Positions 53,617 through 63,133 are shown, counted from the first letter of the stretch. The stretch is 64,000 nucleotides of DNA from Solwaraspora sp. WMMD791 (GCF_029581195.1 NZ_CP120737.1:992001-1056000), one strand, 5' to 3'. Notes: generated by a model from the letters alone, not told the origin. Numbers and translations: made by a program.

Positions 53617-54524
53617 GCGACGCCGATGGTGGCCGGGTCCGGCCGGGCCGGGGTTTCGTGCCCGACCTGTTGACGGAGCTGTTCCAGACACCGCTGGATC
53701 CGGGCTACGCCGACGCCGCGGCGCGGCGGGCGGCGGCGGGTCCACGCCGGGGTTGGCGGCGCAGGGCCGCCAGAGGGCTGACCGCGGTGTCGATGGCCGC
53801 CGTGGGTTTCCTTCTGGTGTTGGCGTACCAGAAGACGGTCGAGGAGGAGCCGAGCCGGTCGCAGGCGCGGGCCGGCCTGGTTGCTCAGGTCACCCAACGG
53901 CAGGCGGAGACCGACGAGCTGCAGGCGCGGGCGGACACGTTGCGCGACGAGGTGGCCCGCCAGCGCGACGCCGCGTTGGAAGGTTCACAGGCGGCTGACC
54001 TGCGCGATCTCGAGGCTGCGGCCGGGCTGGCCCGGGTCAGCGGCGACGGGGTGGTGGTGCGGTTGGCCGACGGTCCGGAGATGGTGGATCCGGTGACCGG
54101 TCAGGGGCAGGTCAACGAGTTGGGCCGGGTGCTCGACCGGGATCTGCAGGATGTGGCGAACGCGTTGTGGAGTGCGGGTGCCGAGGCGGTGTCGGTCAAC
54201 GGCCAGCGGTTGACCTCGACGTCGACGATCCGGGCGGCGGGCAGCGCTATCCTGGTGGACTTCCGGCCGTTGACAGGGCCGTACGAGGTGTCGGCGATCG
54301 GGCCGCGAGAGCTGGCGGACGATTTCCGGTCCAGCCAGGTGGCGGCGTTGCTCAGGATGATCTCGGCGGAGCACGGTTTGTCGATCGAGGTACGTTCTGC
54401 CGATGATCTGGTGTTGCCGGCGGCGGGGGAGCCGCAGCTGCGGTACGCCCGGGCGGCACCGTCCGGTCCGCCTGCCGCTGATGGCGCTGATCCGTCCGTG
54501 ACGACTTCGGGAGGCCCTCGATGA
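53613..54524 (+). CDS. DUF881 membrane protein (first copy)
   Basis: 303 residues: cytoplasmic N-terminus, one helix at about 56-73, a coiled coil (about 85-130: AQVTQRQAETDELQARAD), and the DUF881 domain (RVSGDGVVVRLADGP, VNELGRVLDRDLQDVANALWSAGAEAVSVNGQRL split by short loops, GPYEVSAIGP). DUF881 proteins resemble YlxW/YlxX of the Bacillus division region. It overlaps its neighbours at both ends by 4 bp. Extracytoplasmic role in envelope or division is inferred. Confidence 0.87.
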   Translation: MSDADGGRVRPGRGFVPDLLTELFQTPLDPGYADAAARRAAAGPRRGWRRRAARGLTAVSMAAVGFLLVLAYQKTVEEEPSRSQARAGLVAQVTQRQAETDELQARADTLRDEVARQRDAALEGSQAADLRDLEAAAGLARVSGDGVVVRLADGPEMVDPVTGQGQVNELGRVLDRDLQDVANALWSAGAEAVSVNGQRLTSTSTIRAAGSAILVDFRPLTGPYEVSAIGPRELADDFRSSQVAALLRMISAEHGLSIEVRSADDLVLPAAGEPQLRYARAAPSGPPAADGADPSVTTSGGPR

Positions 54525-54853
54525 CCGCCGTGTTGGCGTTGCTCGCCGGGATGCTGCTGGGTGTTTATTTCGATCCGGTGGTGCCGGCGGTGTTGCAGCC
54601 GTATCTGCCGATCGCGGTGGTGGCGGCGTTGGACGCCGTGTTCGGCGGGGTGCGGGCCAAGTTGGACGGGATCTTCGACGACAAGCAGTTCGTGATTTCG
54701 TTCATCTCGAATGTGCTGGTGGCGGGGCTGATCGTGTATCTGGGGGACCAGTTGGGCGTGGGTGGGCAGTTGTCGACCGGGGTCGTGGTGGTGCTCGGGG
54801 TGCGGATCTTCGGCAATGTCGCGGCGATCCGTCGGCACCTGTTCCGGGCGTGA
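54521..54853 (+). CDS. Small basic protein, DUF1290 (Sbp family)
   Basis: 110 residues with three hydrophobic helices and the family segment DPVVPAVLQPYLPIAVVAALDAVFGGVRA. Always found between the two DUF881 genes in actinobacteria, as here. Bacillus Sbp is encoded in the ftsAZ region. The ATG overlaps the upstream stop (ATGA) and the downstream gene overlaps its own stop, indicating one operon. Biochemical role unknown. Confidence 0.9.
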   Translation: MTAVLALLAGMLLGVYFDPVVPAVLQPYLPIAVVAALDAVFGGVRAKLDGIFDDKQFVISFISNVLVAGLIVYLGDQLGVGGQLSTGVVVVLGVRIFGNVAAIRRHLFRA

Positions 54854-55722
54854 GGCGGGCGATGACGCAACGTAGGCAGACAGGGACGGGTTGGCCGGAG
54901 GAAGATGCTCCGGTGCCCGTTGCTGCCACTGTGGCGGCACCGCCGGGCGTGCCGGGCGAGGGGTCGGCCGGCGGGTCGGGGCCTGTCGATGATGACGGCG
55001 GTGGGCCGGTGCGGGCACGGTGGTCGCGGATGGCGGCCTCACCGGCGGGGCTGATCATCGTGGGCCTGTTGGTGCTGCTCGGCTTCACCCTGGTGGTGCA
55101 GGTGCGGAGCAATTCCACGGATCCGACGTTGACGGCTGCCCGTCAGGAGGACCTGGTGCGGATCTTGTCGGATCTGGAGGCGCGTGAGGAGCGTCTGCGG
55201 CAGGAGATCGCGGAGCTGGAGGAGAGTCAGCGGCAGTTGACCTCGGGTGCGCAGGGTCGGGCGGCGGCGTTGGCGGAGGCGTCGCGGCGGGCGGACGAGT
55301 TGGGTGTGCTCGGGGGAGGTCTGCCGGCGCAGGGGCCGGGTCTGCGGGTGCGGTTCGTGGCGGGTCGGGAGCCGATCCGGGCGTCGGAGTTGTTGGACGC
55401 GGTGCAGGAGTTGCGGGGAGCGGGTGCGGAGGCGATGCAGATCGGTGGGGGTGACGGCCGGTCGGTGCGGGTGGTGGCGAGTACGTACTTCCTGGATGGC
55501 GATGGTGGGGTGGAGGTCGACGGGGTGCGGTTGACCGGCCCGTACGAGGTGGTGGCGATCGGGGATCCGTCTACGATGCGCACGGCGTTGAACATTCCGG
55601 GTGGGGTGGTGGCGTCGGTGTCGGGTGACGGCGGTACGGTGATCGTCGAGGAACGCGATGTGGTCGATGTGTCGGCCACGAGCGCCCCGATCCAGTTGCG
55701 TTACGCGCGTCCGGTCTCCTGA
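54850..55722 (+). CDS. DUF881 membrane protein (second copy)
   Basis: 290 residues: polar N-terminus, membrane helix (about 63-80), coiled coil (about 90-145: DLEAREERLRQEIAELEES), and a DUF881 domain with LLDAVQELRGAGAEAMQIGG, VEVDGVRLTGPYEVVAIGDP and a terminal LRYARPV as in the first copy. The GTG start overlaps the previous stop; an ATG 12 bases later (MTQRRQTG) with GAGG upstream is equally good. Last gene before gcvH. Confidence 0.88.
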   Translation: MRRAMTQRRQTGTGWPEEDAPVPVAATVAAPPGVPGEGSAGGSGPVDDDGGGPVRARWSRMAASPAGLIIVGLLVLLGFTLVVQVRSNSTDPTLTAARQEDLVRILSDLEAREERLRQEIAELEESQRQLTSGAQGRAAALAEASRRADELGVLGGGLPAQGPGLRVRFVAGREPIRASELLDAVQELRGAGAEAMQIGGGDGRSVRVVASTYFLDGDGGVEVDGVRLTGPYEVVAIGDPSTMRTALNIPGGVVASVSGDGGTVIVEERDVVDVSATSAPIQLRYARPVS

Positions 55723-55788
55723 CCGGGCGGGTGCCCCGCTCCGGTGGGGGTTGTCAGTGGTGTGCTGCTCAGAGGTGAGGGACCGGCC

Positions 55789-56169
55789 GTGATTCCAGAG
55801 GATCTGCGGTATACCGCGGAGCATGAGTGGGTGGCGGGCGACGACGCCGGCACCGTGCGGGTGGGGGTCACTCATTTCGCGCAGGACGCGTTGGGTGACA
55901 TCGTGTTCGTGGAGTTGCCGGCGGTCGGGTCCGAGGTGTCGGCGGGTGAGCCGTGTGGCGAGATCGAGTCGACCAAGAGTGTGTCGGAGATCTACGCGCC
56001 GGTGAGCGGCACGGTGGTGGCGTGTAACGAGGTGCTGGTGGACGCGCCGGAGACGGTCAATTCGGACCCGTACGGGGCGGGTTGGCTGATGCGGGTGGAG
56101 CTGTCGGATCCGCAGGCGTTGGGCGGGTTGCTCGACGCGGCGGCGTACCGGGAGCTCACCGAGCGCTGA
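55789..56169 (+). CDS. gcvH: Glycine cleavage system H protein
   Basis: 126 residues. [15 protein letters not shown] at the N-terminus and the lipoylation lysine in [18 protein letters not shown] (K near 65). It carries the lipoyl arm that shuttles aminomethyl and reducing equivalents between P, T and L proteins. GTG start with AGGTGAGG 8 bp upstream. gcvP lies 3 kb downstream after regulator genes; gcvT is not in the window. Confidence 0.95.
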   Translation: MIPEDLRYTAEHEWVAGDDAGTVRVGVTHFAQDALGDIVFVELPAVGSEVSAGEPCGEIESTKSVSEIYAPVSGTVVACNEVLVDAPETVNSDPYGAGWLMRVELSDPQALGGLLDAAAYRELTER

Positions 56170-56210
56170 CGGGTGTCCGGGGGCGTTGTATCGTGTGCCC
56201 GCGAGTCTTG

Positions 56211-56240
56211 TTGACCCTAGTTTTCGGCGCTGGCTAGGCT
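56211..56240 (+). promoter_or_regulatory. Vegetative-type promoter upstream of garA
   Basis: TTGACC (56211-56216) and TAGGCT (56235-56240) with an 18-bp spacer match the actinomycete housekeeping sigma consensus (TTGACN/TAGRRT-like). It lies about 150 bp upstream of the FHA gene, between it and gcvH, implying a separate transcript for garA onward. Confidence 0.7.
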
Positions 56241-56392
56241 CGCCCAGTCGTCCGAGAAGCCAACTACAGTCGAGCGTTGCGGAGTAATTGCCGTACCGGC
56301 ATGGGGGAGCTTGCGCCTTGCGATCCATCAAGGGTTGGTGGCTTGCCCGACAGACCCGACGCGAACCGAACAACAGATCCGTGAGGTGGTCC

Positions 56393-56845
56393 ATGACGCG
56401 CCCAGACGACGAGTTCCCCCCACTCGACGTCACGTCGACGTTGAATCTCGGTTCGCTCGATGAAGTCTTGGAGGGGCCGGACGCCGATGTGGTGCCGAGC
56501 CGGATGTCGGGTTCGTTGCCGCCGGGGATGGCGTTGCTGGTGGTGCGGCGGGGTCCGAACGCGGGGGCCCGGTTCCTGTTGGACCACGATGTGACGACGA
56601 GTGGCCGGCATCCGGACAGTGACATCTTCCTGGACGATGTGACGGTGTCGCGTCGGCACGCGGAGTTTCACCGTGACGGCGGTACCTTCACCGTGCGCGA
56701 TGTGGGTAGCCTGAATGGCACCTATGTCAATCGTGAGCGGGTGGAAGCGGCGACCCTGAGCAATGGTGACGAGGTCCAGATCGGTAAGTTCCGGCTGGTC
56801 TTCATCGCTGGTCCGCGGCCGGACGAGGAGGTTGGCCGCGGCTGA
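56393..56845 (+). CDS. garA: FHA-domain regulator (GarA/OdhI homologue)
   Basis: 150 residues. The C-terminal FHA domain (about 55-145) has SGRHPDSDIFLDDVTVSRRHAEF and DVGSLNGTYVNRERV, near identical to GarA. The N-terminal arm keeps a phosphorylatable Thr cluster (LDVTSTLNL) corresponding to the ETTS motif. Unphosphorylated GarA/OdhI inhibits 2-oxoglutarate dehydrogenase and regulates glutamate enzymes; PknB/PknG-type phosphorylation makes the FHA domain bind its own tail and switches it off. Same order as Mycobacterium Rv1826-Rv1827. Confidence 0.93.
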   Translation: MTRPDDEFPPLDVTSTLNLGSLDEVLEGPDADVVPSRMSGSLPPGMALLVVRRGPNAGARFLLDHDVTTSGRHPDSDIFLDDVTVSRRHAEFHRDGGTFTVRDVGSLNGTYVNRERVEAATLSNGDEVQIGKFRLVFIAGPRPDEEVGRG

Positions 56846-56913
56846 TGCCGGGGGTGCGTGCGGAGGTGGTGCCGTGCGTGTGTGGCTGACGCCGGTGGTG
56901 AGCCGGGGGTGTC

Positions 56914-57660
56914 GTGGTGAGTGAGCAGGCGGCGGCCCGGGATGGTGTGGCCTCGGCGCCGTTGATGAGCATCGGTGAGGTGCTGGCCGAGTTGCGTCCG
57001 GATTTTCCGGACACGACGATCTCCAAGTTGCGGTTCCTCGAGGCTGAGGGGCTGGTGGAGCCGCGGCGTACCCCGTCTGGTTACCGCAAGTACAGCTGGG
57101 AGGACGTGGCCCGGCTGCGGTTCGTGTTGACGGCGCAGCGGGACCAGTATCTTCCGTTGCGGGTGATCCGGGAGCAGCTGGCGCGTCAGGATGCCGAGTC
57201 GGGCCCGGCGGCGGGTCGGGCCCGGCCGGCGTTGGTGGCGGTGGGGCCGTCCGGTGAGGTGCCGGGTCGGCCGCCGGTGCCGGCGGCGCAGTCGCGGTGG
57301 AGCCGTACGGAGCTGTTGGAACGTAGTGGTCTGGAGTCGTCGACGCTGGCCGAGGTGGAGCGGCTGGGCTTGGTCGTGGCGGATGCGCCGGGCTGGTACG
57401 ACGCGGACGCGGTGGTGATCGCGTCGGCGGTGGCGGGGCTGTTGCGGCACGGGTTGGAGGTGCGGCACCTGCGGGCGGTGCGGGCGGCGGCGGACCGGGA
57501 GGTCGGGTTGTTCGCGCAGCTGGTGTCGCCGTTGGCGCGGCAGAACGATCCGGCGGCGCGGGCGCGGGCGGCGGAGACGGCCAGTGAGCTGGTTGGTTTG
57601 TCGCAGCGGCTGCACGCGGCGTTGGTGCGCTCGGGGTTGCGCGGCACGGTGGGCCGGTGA
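56914..57660 (+). CDS. ftsR: MerR-family regulator (FtsR/Rv1828-like)
   Basis: 248 residues. The MerR HTH at about 17-85 (LMSIGEVLAELRPDFPDTTIS, then SKLRFLEAEGLVEPRRTPSGYR) and a long C-terminal dimerisation/effector region with HGLEVRHLRAVRAAADREV. Corresponds to the conserved gene after garA, called FtsR in Corynebacterium, where it activates ftsZ. Double GTG starts (56914, 56917). No Cys metal site. The equivalence is by synteny and sequence style. Confidence 0.87.
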   Translation: MVSEQAAARDGVASAPLMSIGEVLAELRPDFPDTTISKLRFLEAEGLVEPRRTPSGYRKYSWEDVARLRFVLTAQRDQYLPLRVIREQLARQDAESGPAAGRARPALVAVGPSGEVPGRPPVPAAQSRWSRTELLERSGLESSTLAEVERLGLVVADAPGWYDADAVVIASAVAGLLRHGLEVRHLRAVRAAADREVGLFAQLVSPLARQNDPAARARAAETASELVGLSQRLHAALVRSGLRGTVGR

Positions 57661-57753
57661 GCTGGCGGGCGTGACCGGACGGTTGCGCAGTGGTCCGTGT
57701 ACCGTGCAGGGAGGGCCGGAAGCGGGTTTGGTGACGACGACACGGAGGCGGCG

Positions 57754-58218
57754 GTGCGTGAGCTGAGCGTGGTCGGGGTGCGGGTGGAGTTGCCCACCAA
57801 CCAGCCGATCGTGCTGCTGCGTGAGGTCGACGGGGACCGCTATCTGCCGATCTGGATCGGTGCGGTGGAGGCCACTGCGATCGCCTACGAGCAGCAGGGG
57901 GTGAAGCCGACCCGGCCGTTGACGCATGATCTGTTGCGGGACATCCTGGCGGCGTTGCGGGCACCGCTGCAGGCGGTGGAGATCACCGAGTTGAAGGACA
58001 ACGTGTTCTACGCGGATCTGGTGATCGGTGACAGTGTGCGGGTGTCGGCGCGGCCCAGTGATTCGATCGCGTTGGCGTTGCGGGTGGGTGCCCCGATTCG
58101 TTGTGCTGAGCAGGTGCTCTCGGAGGCGGGCATCGTCATTCCGGATGAGCAGGAGGACGAGGTCGAGAAGTTCCGGGAGTTCCTGGATCAGGTGCGTCCG
58201 GAGGATTTCGCGGGGTGA
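57754..58218 (+). CDS. Bifunctional nuclease-family protein (DUF151)
   Basis: 154 residues. The DUF151/BFN fold is recognisable from RELSVVGVRVELPTNQPIVLL, YLPIWIGAVEATAIAYEQQG, RPLTHDLLRDILAALRAPL and VSARPSDSIALALRVGAPI. Family members show nuclease activity in vitro in plants, but the bacterial role is unclear. Matches Rv1829 in the conserved block. GTG start with CGGAGGCG. Confidence 0.9.
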   Translation: MRELSVVGVRVELPTNQPIVLLREVDGDRYLPIWIGAVEATAIAYEQQGVKPTRPLTHDLLRDILAALRAPLQAVEITELKDNVFYADLVIGDSVRVSARPSDSIALALRVGAPIRCAEQVLSEAGIVIPDEQEDEVEKFREFLDQVRPEDFAG

Positions 58219-58392
58219 GGCGTACACCGGGTCGGGTGATCCGGTGTACGGGTGCGCGGGGCGTGTCCGTCGGTGTGCGGCGTGTCGCGTGGTCAGTTGC
58301 CTGGTACGGCTCCCAGCTGGGGTTAGGCTGGCCTTGTCGATGGGCTCATGTTCCGTCCCGGGTGTGGGCCGCACTGACGGGGAGGTTTCCGT

Positions 58393-58959
58393 ATGCCCGC
58401 GCAGCGAGAGCCGGATCCGGGTTCGTCTGATCATGTGGACGGTGTCGGGCCGGAGGAGGATCTGGTCGGCTACCGCGGCGTGACGGCCTGCCACGCGGTC
58501 GGCATCAGTTACCGGCAGTTGGACTACTGGGCGCGTACGGCGCTGGTGGTGCCGAGTGTGCGTGACGCGGCGGGGTCGGGTTCGCAGCGGCTGTACTCGT
58601 TCCGCGACCTCGTGGTGTTGAAGGTGGTCAAGCGGCTGTTGGACGCCGGGGTGTCGTTGCAGAACATCCGGAAGGCGATCGACACGTTGCGGTCGCGGGG
58701 GGTGGCGGATCTTGCCGGGATCACGTTGATCTCGGACGGGACGACGGTGTACGAGTGCCGCTCCCCGGAGGAGGTCGTGGATCTGCTGCAGGGCGGCCAG
58801 GGCGTGTTCGGGATCGCGATCGGCGGTGCGTTCAAGGAGATCCAGGGGTCGTTGTCGCAGTTGCCGGCGGAGCCGGCGGTGACGGAGCCGGCGCAGGAGT
58901 CGCCGGTGGCCGCCGGTGACGAGTTGGCGGCGCGGCGGGCTCGGCGGCGGGCCGGCTGA
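58393..58959 (+). CDS. MerR-family regulator (Rv1830-like)
   Basis: 188 residues. HTH at about 25-95 (GYRGVTACHAVGISYRQLDYW, SQRLYSFRDLVVLKVVKRLLDAGVSLQNIRKAI split over two strands), followed by a short C-terminal domain with GITLISDGTTVYECRSPEEVVDLLQGG. It is the second MerR of the conserved actinobacterial block, just before gcvP. TAGGCT at 58324 is a possible -10. The tail is Ala/Arg-rich. Confidence 0.88.
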   Translation: MPAQREPDPGSSDHVDGVGPEEDLVGYRGVTACHAVGISYRQLDYWARTALVVPSVRDAAGSGSQRLYSFRDLVVLKVVKRLLDAGVSLQNIRKAIDTLRSRGVADLAGITLISDGTTVYECRSPEEVVDLLQGGQGVFGIAIGGAFKEIQGSLSQLPAEPAVTEPAQESPVAAGDELAARRARRRAG

Positions 58960-59049
58960 GCGGCCCCGCAGGGGTTGTCTTCGCGGTGGTGATCGAGGTC
59001 ACCGCAGCGGCGTCGGTGGGTTGCCGGTAGCGTGGATGCTGCTGTGCAC

Positions 59050-59156
59050 CCGTGTGGGAGAGATCGTCCGCTGGTTCGGCGGGCGGCGCCGAAGGGGCAA
59101 ATCCTCCCCGGAACCTCTCAGGCAGAAGGACCACGCGGGTTGGCGACTCTGGAGGC
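59050..59156 (+). ncRNA. Glycine riboswitch, single aptamer
   Basis: Conserved gcvT-type elements occur in order: GGGAGAG (59056), GCCGAAGGGGCAA (59088), ACCTCTCAGGCAGAAGGACC (59113) and ACTCTGGAGG (59146). They form the P1-P3 core of one glycine aptamer. No second aptamer is visible upstream or before the start codon. It ends 57 bp before the gcvP GTG, so glycine probably turns on gcvP expression. Confidence 0.93.
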
Positions 59157-59212
59157 GGCTTAGCTGACAGAGGGGGAGGTTGCGTGTCGACCTCTGCCTC
59201 GGGAGCTGCCTG

Positions 59213-62077
59213 GTGTCTGCTTCGTTTTCGTACCCTGATCTGCCGGCTGCGGCGTCCGAGCCGGCGGGGGAGTTGTCGTTCGCCGATCGGCACATCGGCC
59301 CGGATTCGGCGGCGCAGCGGCGGATGCTCGACGTCGTCGGGTACGCCAGTGTCGACGATCTGATGGACGCGGCGATCCCGGAGGTGATCCGGTGGCGGGA
59401 CCGCCTCGACCTGCCGGAGCCGCTGGGTGAGGCCCAGGTGACGGCGGCGCTGCGGGCGGTGGCGCAGGCCAACATCCCGGCGGTGTCGATGATCGGTCTG
59501 GGGTGTCACGGCACCCACATGCCGGCGGTGATCCGCCGCAACGTGCTGGAGAACCCGGCCTGGTACACGGCGTACACCCCGTACCAGCCGGAGATCAGCC
59601 AGGGCCGGTTGGAGGCGTTGCTGACGTTTCAGACGATGGTGTCGGATCTGACCGGGCTGGCGACGGCGAACGCGTCGATGCTGGACGAGGCGACGGCGGC
59701 GGCGGAGGCGATGACGTTGGCCCGGCGGGCGTCGAAGTCCGCCAGCGACGTGTACGTGGTGGACGCCGACGCGTTGCCGCAGACGGTTGCGGTGCTACGG
59801 ACCCGGGCGGAGCCGCTCGGTATCGATGTGCGGGTGTGTGATGTGGCGGCGGGTCTGCCGGCGGAGTTCTTCGGTGTGCATCTGCAATGGCCGGGGGCGT
59901 CAGGCCGGGTCCGCGACGACGCGGCGGTGGTCGCGGCGGCGCACCGGGTGGGCGCGCTGGTGACGGTCGCCGCGGATCTGTTGGCGTTGACGCTGCTGCG
60001 TCCGCCGGGGGCGTGTGGCGCCGATGTGGCGGTCGGTACGTCGCAGCGGTTCGGGGTGCCGATGGGGTTCGGTGGCCCGCACGCCGGCTACCTGGCGGTG
60101 CGGGCCGGGTTGGAGCGGATGCTGCCGGGCCGGCTGGTGGGGGTGTCGCGGGACGCGGCCGGTGACCGGGCGTACCGGTTGGCGTTGCAGACCCGGGAGC
60201 AGCACATCCGGCGGGAGAAGGCGACGAGCAACATCTGCACGGCACAGGTGCTGCTGGCGGTGTTGGCGGCGATGTACGCCGTGTACCACGGTCCGCAGGG
60301 GCTGCGGGCGATCGCGGCGCGTACGCACGCGTCGGCGGTGCGGCTACGCGCCGGGTTGGCCGCCGGTGGGGTACGGGTCGGTGACTGGCCGCTGTTCGAC
60401 ACGGTGACCGCGACGGTGCCCGGCGAGGCGGCGCAGGTGGTGGCGCGGGCGGCGGCGCGAGGGGTGAACCTGCGGCTGGTGGACGCCGACACGGTGGCGG
60501 TGTCGTGTGACGAGACGACGACGCCGCAGCATCTGGCGGCGGTGTGGGCGGCGTTCGGGGTGGCCGGCCACGACGGTGACGCGCCGGCGGCGATTCCGCC
60601 GCAGTGGCGGCGCACCGACGAGTTCCTCACCCACGAGGTGTTCCACGCCTACCGCAGTGAGACGGCGATGATGCGGTACCTGCGGCGGCTGGCGGACGCC
60701 GACTACGCGCTGGACCGCGGCATGATCCCGTTGGGGTCGTGCACGATGAAGCTGAACGCGGCGGTGCAGATGGAGCCGGTCAGTTGGCCGGGGTTCGCCG
60801 AGGTGCATCCGTTGGCGCCGGCGGCGCAGACGGCCGGGTACCGGCAGTTGATCGGCGAGTTGGAGGGCTGGCTGGCGGAGGTGACCGGCTACGACGCGGT
60901 CAGTGTGCAGCCGAACGCGGGGTCGCAGGGGGAGTTGGCCGGGTTGCTGGCGATCCGCGCGTACCACCGGTCGCGGGGGCAGGCGCAGCGGACGGTGTGT
61001 CTGATTCCGTCGTCGGCGCACGGCACGAACGCGGCGAGCGCGGTGATGGCGGGGATGCGGGTCGTGGTGGTGGGCTGCGATGTCGACGGCAACGTCGACG
61101 TGGCCGACGCGCAGCGGCTCATCGACGCGCACCGGGACACCCTCGCGGCGATCATGGTGACGTATCCGTCGACGCATGGGGTGTACGAGGACGGCATCGC
61201 TGACCTGTGTGCCCGGGTGCACGACGCCGGCGGGCAGGTGTACGTCGACGGGGCGAATCTGAACGCGTTGCTGGGGTACGCCCGGCCGGGCCGGTTCGGC
61301 GCGGACGTGTCGCATCTGAATCTGCACAAGACGTTCTGTATCCCGCATGGTGGTGGCGGCCCGGGGGTGGGTCCGGTGGCGGTGCGGGCCCATCTGGCGC
61401 CGTTCCTGCCGGCGGATCCGCTGGTCGGGGGAGCGGGGCCGGTGATTTCGGGGTCCCGGTACGGGTCGGCGGGGATTCTGCCGATTCCGTGGGCGTACCT
61501 GCGGTTGATGGGTGCCGACGGACTGGTGCGGGCGACCGGTTCGGCGGTGTTGGCGGCGAACTACGTGGCGGCGCGGCTGCGGGGGCATTTCCCGGTGCTG
61601 TACGCCGGCAACAAGGGCCTGGTGGCGCATGAGTGTGTGTTGGATCTGCGGCCGTTGACGAAGGCGACCGGGGTGACGGTGGAGGATGTCGCGAAGCGGC
61701 TGGTCGACTACGGGTTCCACGCGCCGACGATGTCGTTCCCGGTGGCGGGCACGTTGATGGTGGAGCCGACCGAGAGTGAGGACCTGGCGGAGCTGGACCG
61801 GTTCTGCGCGGCGATGATCGCGATCCGGGCGGAGATCGACCAGGTGGCGCAGGGGGTGTGGCCGGTGGCGGACAGTCCGTTGCGGCAGGCGCCGCACACG
61901 GCGGCGATGGTCGTCGCCGATGACTGGTCGTTGCCGTATCCGCGGTCGGTGGCGGCGTTTCCCGCCGGTCAGGCCGCCGGTGGCAAGTACTGGCCGCCGG
62001 TGCGGCGGGTGGACGGCGCCTACGGCGACCGGAATCTGATGTGTGCGTGTCCGCCGCCGCAGGAGTACAGCGATTGA
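59213..62077 (+). CDS. gcvP: Glycine dehydrogenase (aminomethyl-transferring), P protein
   Basis: 954 residues, the full single-chain GcvP length. N-terminal [36 protein letters not shown] midway, [19 protein letters not shown], and the PLP lysine in [18 protein letters not shown] (about residue 706). It decarboxylates glycine and loads the aminomethyl group onto lipoyl-GcvH. The start was set to GTG at 59213 (GGGAG 7 bp upstream); an in-frame TTG at 59180 is poorly placed after its ribosome site. Controlled by the upstream glycine riboswitch. Confidence 0.95.
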   Translation: MSASFSYPDLPAAASEPAGELSFADRHIGPDSAAQRRMLDVVGYASVDDLMDAAIPEVIRWRDRLDLPEPLGEAQVTAALRAVAQANIPAVSMIGLGCHGTHMPAVIRRNVLENPAWYTAYTPYQPEISQGRLEALLTFQTMVSDLTGLATANASMLDEATAAAEAMTLARRASKSASDVYVVDADALPQTVAVLRTRAEPLGIDVRVCDVAAGLPAEFFGVHLQWPGASGRVRDDAAVVAAAHRVGALVTVAADLLALTLLRPPGACGADVAVGTSQRFGVPMGFGGPHAGYLAVRAGLERMLPGRLVGVSRDAAGDRAYRLALQTREQHIRREKATSNICTAQVLLAVLAAMYAVYHGPQGLRAIAARTHASAVRLRAGLAAGGVRVGDWPLFDTVTATVPGEAAQVVARAAARGVNLRLVDADTVAVSCDETTTPQHLAAVWAAFGVAGHDGDAPAAIPPQWRRTDEFLTHEVFHAYRSETAMMRYLRRLADADYALDRGMIPLGSCTMKLNAAVQMEPVSWPGFAEVHPLAPAAQTAGYRQLIGELEGWLAEVTGYDAVSVQPNAGSQGELAGLLAIRAYHRSRGQAQRTVCLIPSSAHGTNAASAVMAGMRVVVVGCDVDGNVDVADAQRLIDAHRDTLAAIMVTYPSTHGVYEDGIADLCARVHDAGGQVYVDGANLNALLGYARPGRFGADVSHLNLHKTFCIPHGGGGPGVGPVAVRAHLAPFLPADPLVGGAGPVISGSRYGSAGILPIPWAYLRLMGADGLVRATGSAVLAANYVAARLRGHFPVLYAGNKGLVAHECVLDLRPLTKATGVTVEDVAKRLVDYGFHAPTMSFPVAGTLMVEPTESEDLAELDRFCAAMIAIRAEIDQVAQGVWPVADSPLRQAPHTAAMVVADDWSLPYPRSVAAFPAGQAAGGKYWPPVRRVDGAYGDRNLMCACPPPQEYSD

Positions 62078-62188
62078 CGCCGGTGTCGCGGCGGGTGGGC
62101 GCGTCACCGGGCGGCGGGTTCGCCGCCCGGTGCGGCATGTGAGGGAGGATCGGCTCGACGGTGAGCCTTCGAGTGGCGGCGCGGCGGG

Positions 62189-62389
62189 TCAGGCGGCGAG
62201 AGCGTGCCGGGCGGGGCCGCGGTGTGGGGCGATGCTGCTGCCGTCGGGGAGCAGTTCGCCGGTGTCCTCGAACACGATGACGCCGTTGCAGAGCAGGCTC
62301 CAGCCCTGCTCGGGGAAGCAGGCGATCACGCGGGCCGCTTCACGGTCGGTGGCGTCGGACGAGGGACAGGTCGGTTGGTGCTGGCACAT
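62189..62389 (-). CDS. DUF5999 family protein
   Basis: 66 residues: MCQHQPTCPSSDATDRE, then FPEQGWSLLCNGVIVFEDTGEL and LPDGSSIAPHRG. This matches the small actinobacterial DUF5999 family, with an N-terminal CxHxxxC that could bind a metal. GGAG is 7 bp before the ATG; upstream in-frame ATG adds only 11 polar residues. Function unknown. Confidence 0.87.
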   Translation of the reverse strand: MCQHQPTCPSSDATDREAARVIACFPEQGWSLLCNGVIVFEDTGELLPDGSSIAPHRGPARHALAA

Positions 62390-62417
62390 CGGGTTCTCCG
62401 GACTGTGGGGGCGCTGT

Positions 62418-62434
62418 GTCATGGTTCACATGAC
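62418..62434. promoter_or_regulatory. Inverted repeat upstream of the DUF5999 gene
   Basis: GTCATG and CATGAC flank GTTCA, 29-45 bp upstream of the DUF5999 start, within an A/T-richer stretch. The position fits an operator or overlapping promoter element; the arms are short, so it may be chance. Confidence 0.3.
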
Positions 62435-62629
62435 CAGTGATGAACGTTACCAAGCCGAACGACACCGTTCCGGGCCAGTGACGGCCTGCCGACGCAAGAA
62501 TCCACCCTTCGGCTGAGGCAGGTCGAACCGATCGGCCTGGAAGCGCTCCCATGAAGACCCGCTACCGACCCGCACCCGCCGTCCGCCCACATCACCGGCG
62601 ACCCACCGGCCACCACTAACCTGACAGCC

Positions 62630-63127
62630 ATGACGATGCGCCCGATCCGGATCATCGGCGACGCCGTGCTGCGTAGCCCCGCCGAACCCGTCACCACCTT
62701 CGACCGGTCCCTGCGCGACCTCGTCACCGACCTGATGGACACCCTGCTCGGCGCCCCCGGCCGCGCCGGCGTCGCCGCACCCCAGATCGGCGTGAGCGCC
62801 CGCGTGTTCGTCTACGACGCCGACGGCCACCGCGGCCACGTCGTCAACCCACACCTGCACCTGGCCGACGACACCGACACCGACGACGAAGGCTGCCTGT
62901 CCATCCCCGGCCTGTACTTCCCGACCCCACGCGCCCGCCACGCCCGCGTCGACGGCGTCGACCAGCACGGCGAACCCGTCACCATCACCGGCACCGGCTT
63001 CCTCGCCCGCGCCCTGCAACACGAAACCGACCACCTCGACGGCCGCCTCTACGTCGACACCCTGCGCGGCGACACCCGCCGCCGCGCCCTGCGCGAAATC
63101 CGCGCCGCCCACTGGACCCGCCACTGA
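62630..63127 (+). CDS. def: Peptide deformylase
   Basis: 165 residues. All three motifs are intact: GVAAPQIG (about 47), EGCLSIP (about 86) and QHETDHLDG (about 130), giving the Cys and two His metal ligands and the catalytic Glu. It removes the formyl group from nascent N-termini. The codons here end mostly in C, in contrast to the G-ending codons of genes just to the left on the same strand. No fmt gene adjoins, so it may be a second def copy. Confidence 0.93.
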   Translation: MTMRPIRIIGDAVLRSPAEPVTTFDRSLRDLVTDLMDTLLGAPGRAGVAAPQIGVSARVFVYDADGHRGHVVNPHLHLADDTDTDDEGCLSIPGLYFPTPRARHARVDGVDQHGEPVTITGTGFLARALQHETDHLDGRLYVDTLRGDTRRRALREIRAAHWTRH

Positions 63128-63133
63128 CCCGCC

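Noticed and set aside
58960-59050. Second glycine aptamer upstream of the first
   Set aside because: None of the conserved GAGAG, CCGAAGG or CTCAGGCA elements occur in this stretch.
62418-62434. dif/XerCD site at the strand-composition switch
   Set aside because: The 6-5-6 inverted repeat is too short and does not have the 28-bp XerC/XerD arm layout that I could verify.
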